Of a stretch of DNA of 6,888 nt, positions 5,878 through 6,888 are shown piece by piece. This DNA comes from JAADHY01 sp964428935 (lineage in GTDB: Bacteria; Planctomycetota; Planctomycetia; Planctomycetales; Planctomycetaceae): NCBI GenBank assembly GCA_964428935.1, contig CAYSAG010000283.1, forward strand, positions 1 through 6,888, in the 5' to 3' direction. Made by a program: the position numbers and the translations under genes. How positions within the stretch are numbered: position 1 is the stretch's first letter; the number at the start of each line of letters is the position of its first letter. A model generated the notes under the pieces. The model worked only from the letters and a program-made list of their open reading frames with translations, ran no database searches and was not told the DNA's origin.

Positions 5878-6888
5878 TTAGCTGCCCGCCCGTTGGTTCC
5901 AGTTGGTTATGTCATCCACTATGGCACTCGGGTCATCATCCGATCCCGGCGCTCCAAATTCATCGGACTCGTCCACGACGCCATCGTTGTCGTCATCCAC
6001 GTTGGCTCGCCCAGGCTTTCCGTCGGGTCCAAAGACCCCCCGCACAGCTGGGTCGTCGTCGGATCCCGGGGCCCCAAATTCATCGGGCTCGTCCACGACG
6101 CCGTCGTTATCGTCATCGACGTTAGCTTGCCCAGGCTTTCCGTCGGGCCCAAAGTCCGCCGGCATAGGCTCCGCCAAGGTCCCATAATTCAACCGACCAT
6201 CTCCGTTGCGATCCTCACCCGGGTCAAGTCTCCCGTTCAGGTTCGTGTCTTCTAAATAGTAGGGCTCAAGCAACCCCAGTTTGCCATCCGGTCCCGCCGA
6301 GATGATCAACGGGCTATGGTAGGCGCTCCACGTATGCCACCTGCTTTCATTAGCGATTGAGTAAAAGTCCATCTGCCCGCGAGTGGCTGCCCACAGGCGC
6401 ACGATTTCAAAAGCGATCTTGTCCCTCGGATCGTCGGGATCCTCATTCAACAAATCGCGTTCTCCTCGACCGCGCGGCCTGCTCGGCAGCCCCGAGAAAA
6501 GGATCCCTGCTAGCTTGCGCACCGCCTCATCGTCCGAGTTCACGACGCCCACTTCCGCAAGATCCGGCAATCCGTTCGGATCCTGATCGACCTGGCCGTT
6601 CCCGTCATCGTCGCGTCCTCGCACCCCCGGAGCCTCGTCCCACCCGACAAGGCCCCACGGCTTGAACAGACGGGTTGGCCAGCGGTAGAAACGCAGAGGG
6701 TTCCCCCACGCATCGATGAACTCAGGCAGCCCGTCCCCATCCGTATCGGCCACCTCCGACGTGGAAAACGAGTCACTGTCGGCCGGAGGAACGCCAAACA
6801 TTTCTGCTCGCATCAAGGCCAGGTAGAGCAGCTCAGACGATTCTGTAACTCTGTCGTGTTTTTTGTAAAAGTCTGAAACGTCTAAACC
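5878..6888 (-). CDS. GspG-like major pseudopilin, partial (336 C-terminal residues, 5' end off the window)
   Basis: The reading frame is open through base 6888, so the membrane helix and prepilin leader lie outside; the ATG at 6813 is internal. Numbering from base 6888, conserved landmarks are ELLYLALMRAEMFG (19-32), a DTDGDG loop followed by EFIDAWGNPLRFYRWPT (56-72), SPLIISAGPDGKLG (192-205) and VDDITNWN (324-331). The last two resemble the two halves of the GspG C-terminal calcium loop (family pattern about SxGADGxxGG...ADIxxW). Between them lie about 118 inserted residues: two EF-loop-like units (213-236) and two nearly identical 40-residue modules (247-286, 287-326). An additional acidic stretch, DDDGNGQVDQDPNG, is at 93-106. 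Known GspG proteins are about 140 aa with one bound calcium; here several more could bind. First gene of the visible cluster, 261 bases before the GspH-like start. The G assignment rests on gene order and the end motif; a generic planctomycete pseudopilin is the alternative. Confidence 0.8.
   Translation of the reverse strand, partial: GLDVSDFYKKHDRVTESSELLYLALMRAEMFGVPPADSDSFSTSEVADTDGDGLPEFIDAWGNPLRFYRWPTRLFKPWGLVGWDEAPGVRGRDDDGNGQVDQDPNGLPDLAEVGVVNSDDEAVRKLAGILFSGLPSRPRGRGERDLLNEDPDDPRDKIAFEIVRLWAATRGQMDFYSIANESRWHTWSAYHSPLIISAGPDGKLGLLEPYYLEDTNLNGRLDPGEDRNGDGRLNYGTLAEPMPADFGPDGKPGQANVDDDNDGVVDEPDEFGAPGSDDDPAVRGVFGPDGKPGRANVDDDNDGVVDESDEFGAPGSDDDPSAIVDDITNWNQRAGS
5911..6150 (-). repeat. 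In-frame tandem duplication, two units of 120 bases
   Basis: The two units are 6031-6150 and 5911-6030, each 40 codons of the GspG-like gene. Over a 105-base core (5930-6034 against 6050-6154) I count 12 differences, about 89% identity. Ten fall on codon third positions and are silent. The other two give Gln/Arg and Pro/Ser changes. Each unit reads FGPDGKPG, then ANVDDDNDGVVDE, then DEFGAPGSDDDP, an acidic calcium-loop-like module. The mostly silent differences suggest the protein sequence has been kept since duplication, or is homogenised by conversion. Confidence 0.93.
6181..6252 (-). repeat. Two 12-codon EF-loop-like units in the GspG-like gene
   Basis: Residues 213-236 of the partial protein read EDTNLNGRLDPG then EDRNGDGRLNYG. 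The first fits an EF-hand loop with acidic or amide ligands at loop positions 1, 3, 5, 9 and Glu at 12; the second lacks the final Glu. The same pair, with one extra unit, is found in the GspI-like gene at 2545-2652, which points to a common origin of the cassette. Confidence 0.8.

Noticed and set aside
5911..6150. Repeat considered as a CRISPR array
   Set aside because: Only two 120-base units, directly adjacent, in frame and coding; there are no spacers and no cas genes.

Overview
The window holds four genes, all on the minus strand and read from high to low coordinates, in a GC-rich bacterial genome. All four look like pseudopilins, the small fibre subunits of a type II secretion or type IV pilus-like machine. 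In transcription order they resemble GspG (5878-6888, 5' end cut by the window edge), GspH (4339-5616), GspI (2452-3912) and GspJ (199-2061). This matches the classical gspG-H-I-J order. No gene is supported on the plus strand.

The likely source is a planctomycete, perhaps near Pirellulales/Thermoguttaceae. This is inference from oversized pseudopilins, the conserved phrases in them (for example the DPFRYAETGQVAGQ end of the GspH-like protein and IDAWGNPLRFYRWPT in the GspG-like one), many Asp/Asn/Gly-rich calcium-binding-type modules, weak Shine-Dalgarno sites, and dispersed GC-rich palindromic repeats between genes. No ribosomal or marker gene is present to confirm it.

Layout from right to left: GspG-like C-terminal part; a 261-base gap with one hairpin; GspH-like gene; a 426-base gap with an AGTC-type short repeat and three REP-like palindromic elements; GspI-like gene; a 390-base gap with three hairpins and a 29/32-base tandem duplication next to the GspJ-like start; GspJ-like gene; then a 198-base tail with small inverted repeats and another REP-like palindrome at the window edge.

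The most striking feature is that every one of the four proteins carries Asp/Asn/Gly-rich acidic modules of two kinds. One is a 30-40 residue GPDGKPG...DDD.DG..DE...G.PGSDD module, in the GspG-, GspH- and GspJ-like proteins. The other is a 12-residue EF-loop-like unit D.N.NG..D..E, in the GspG- and GspI-like proteins, with a degenerate form in the GspJ-like one. They appear inserted into otherwise recognisable pseudopilin folds. In the GspG-like protein about 118 residues separate the two halves of what looks like the known GspG calcium-binding loop. Together the genes would encode the subunits of one periplasmic pseudopilus whose surface is heavily decorated with predicted calcium-binding loops.
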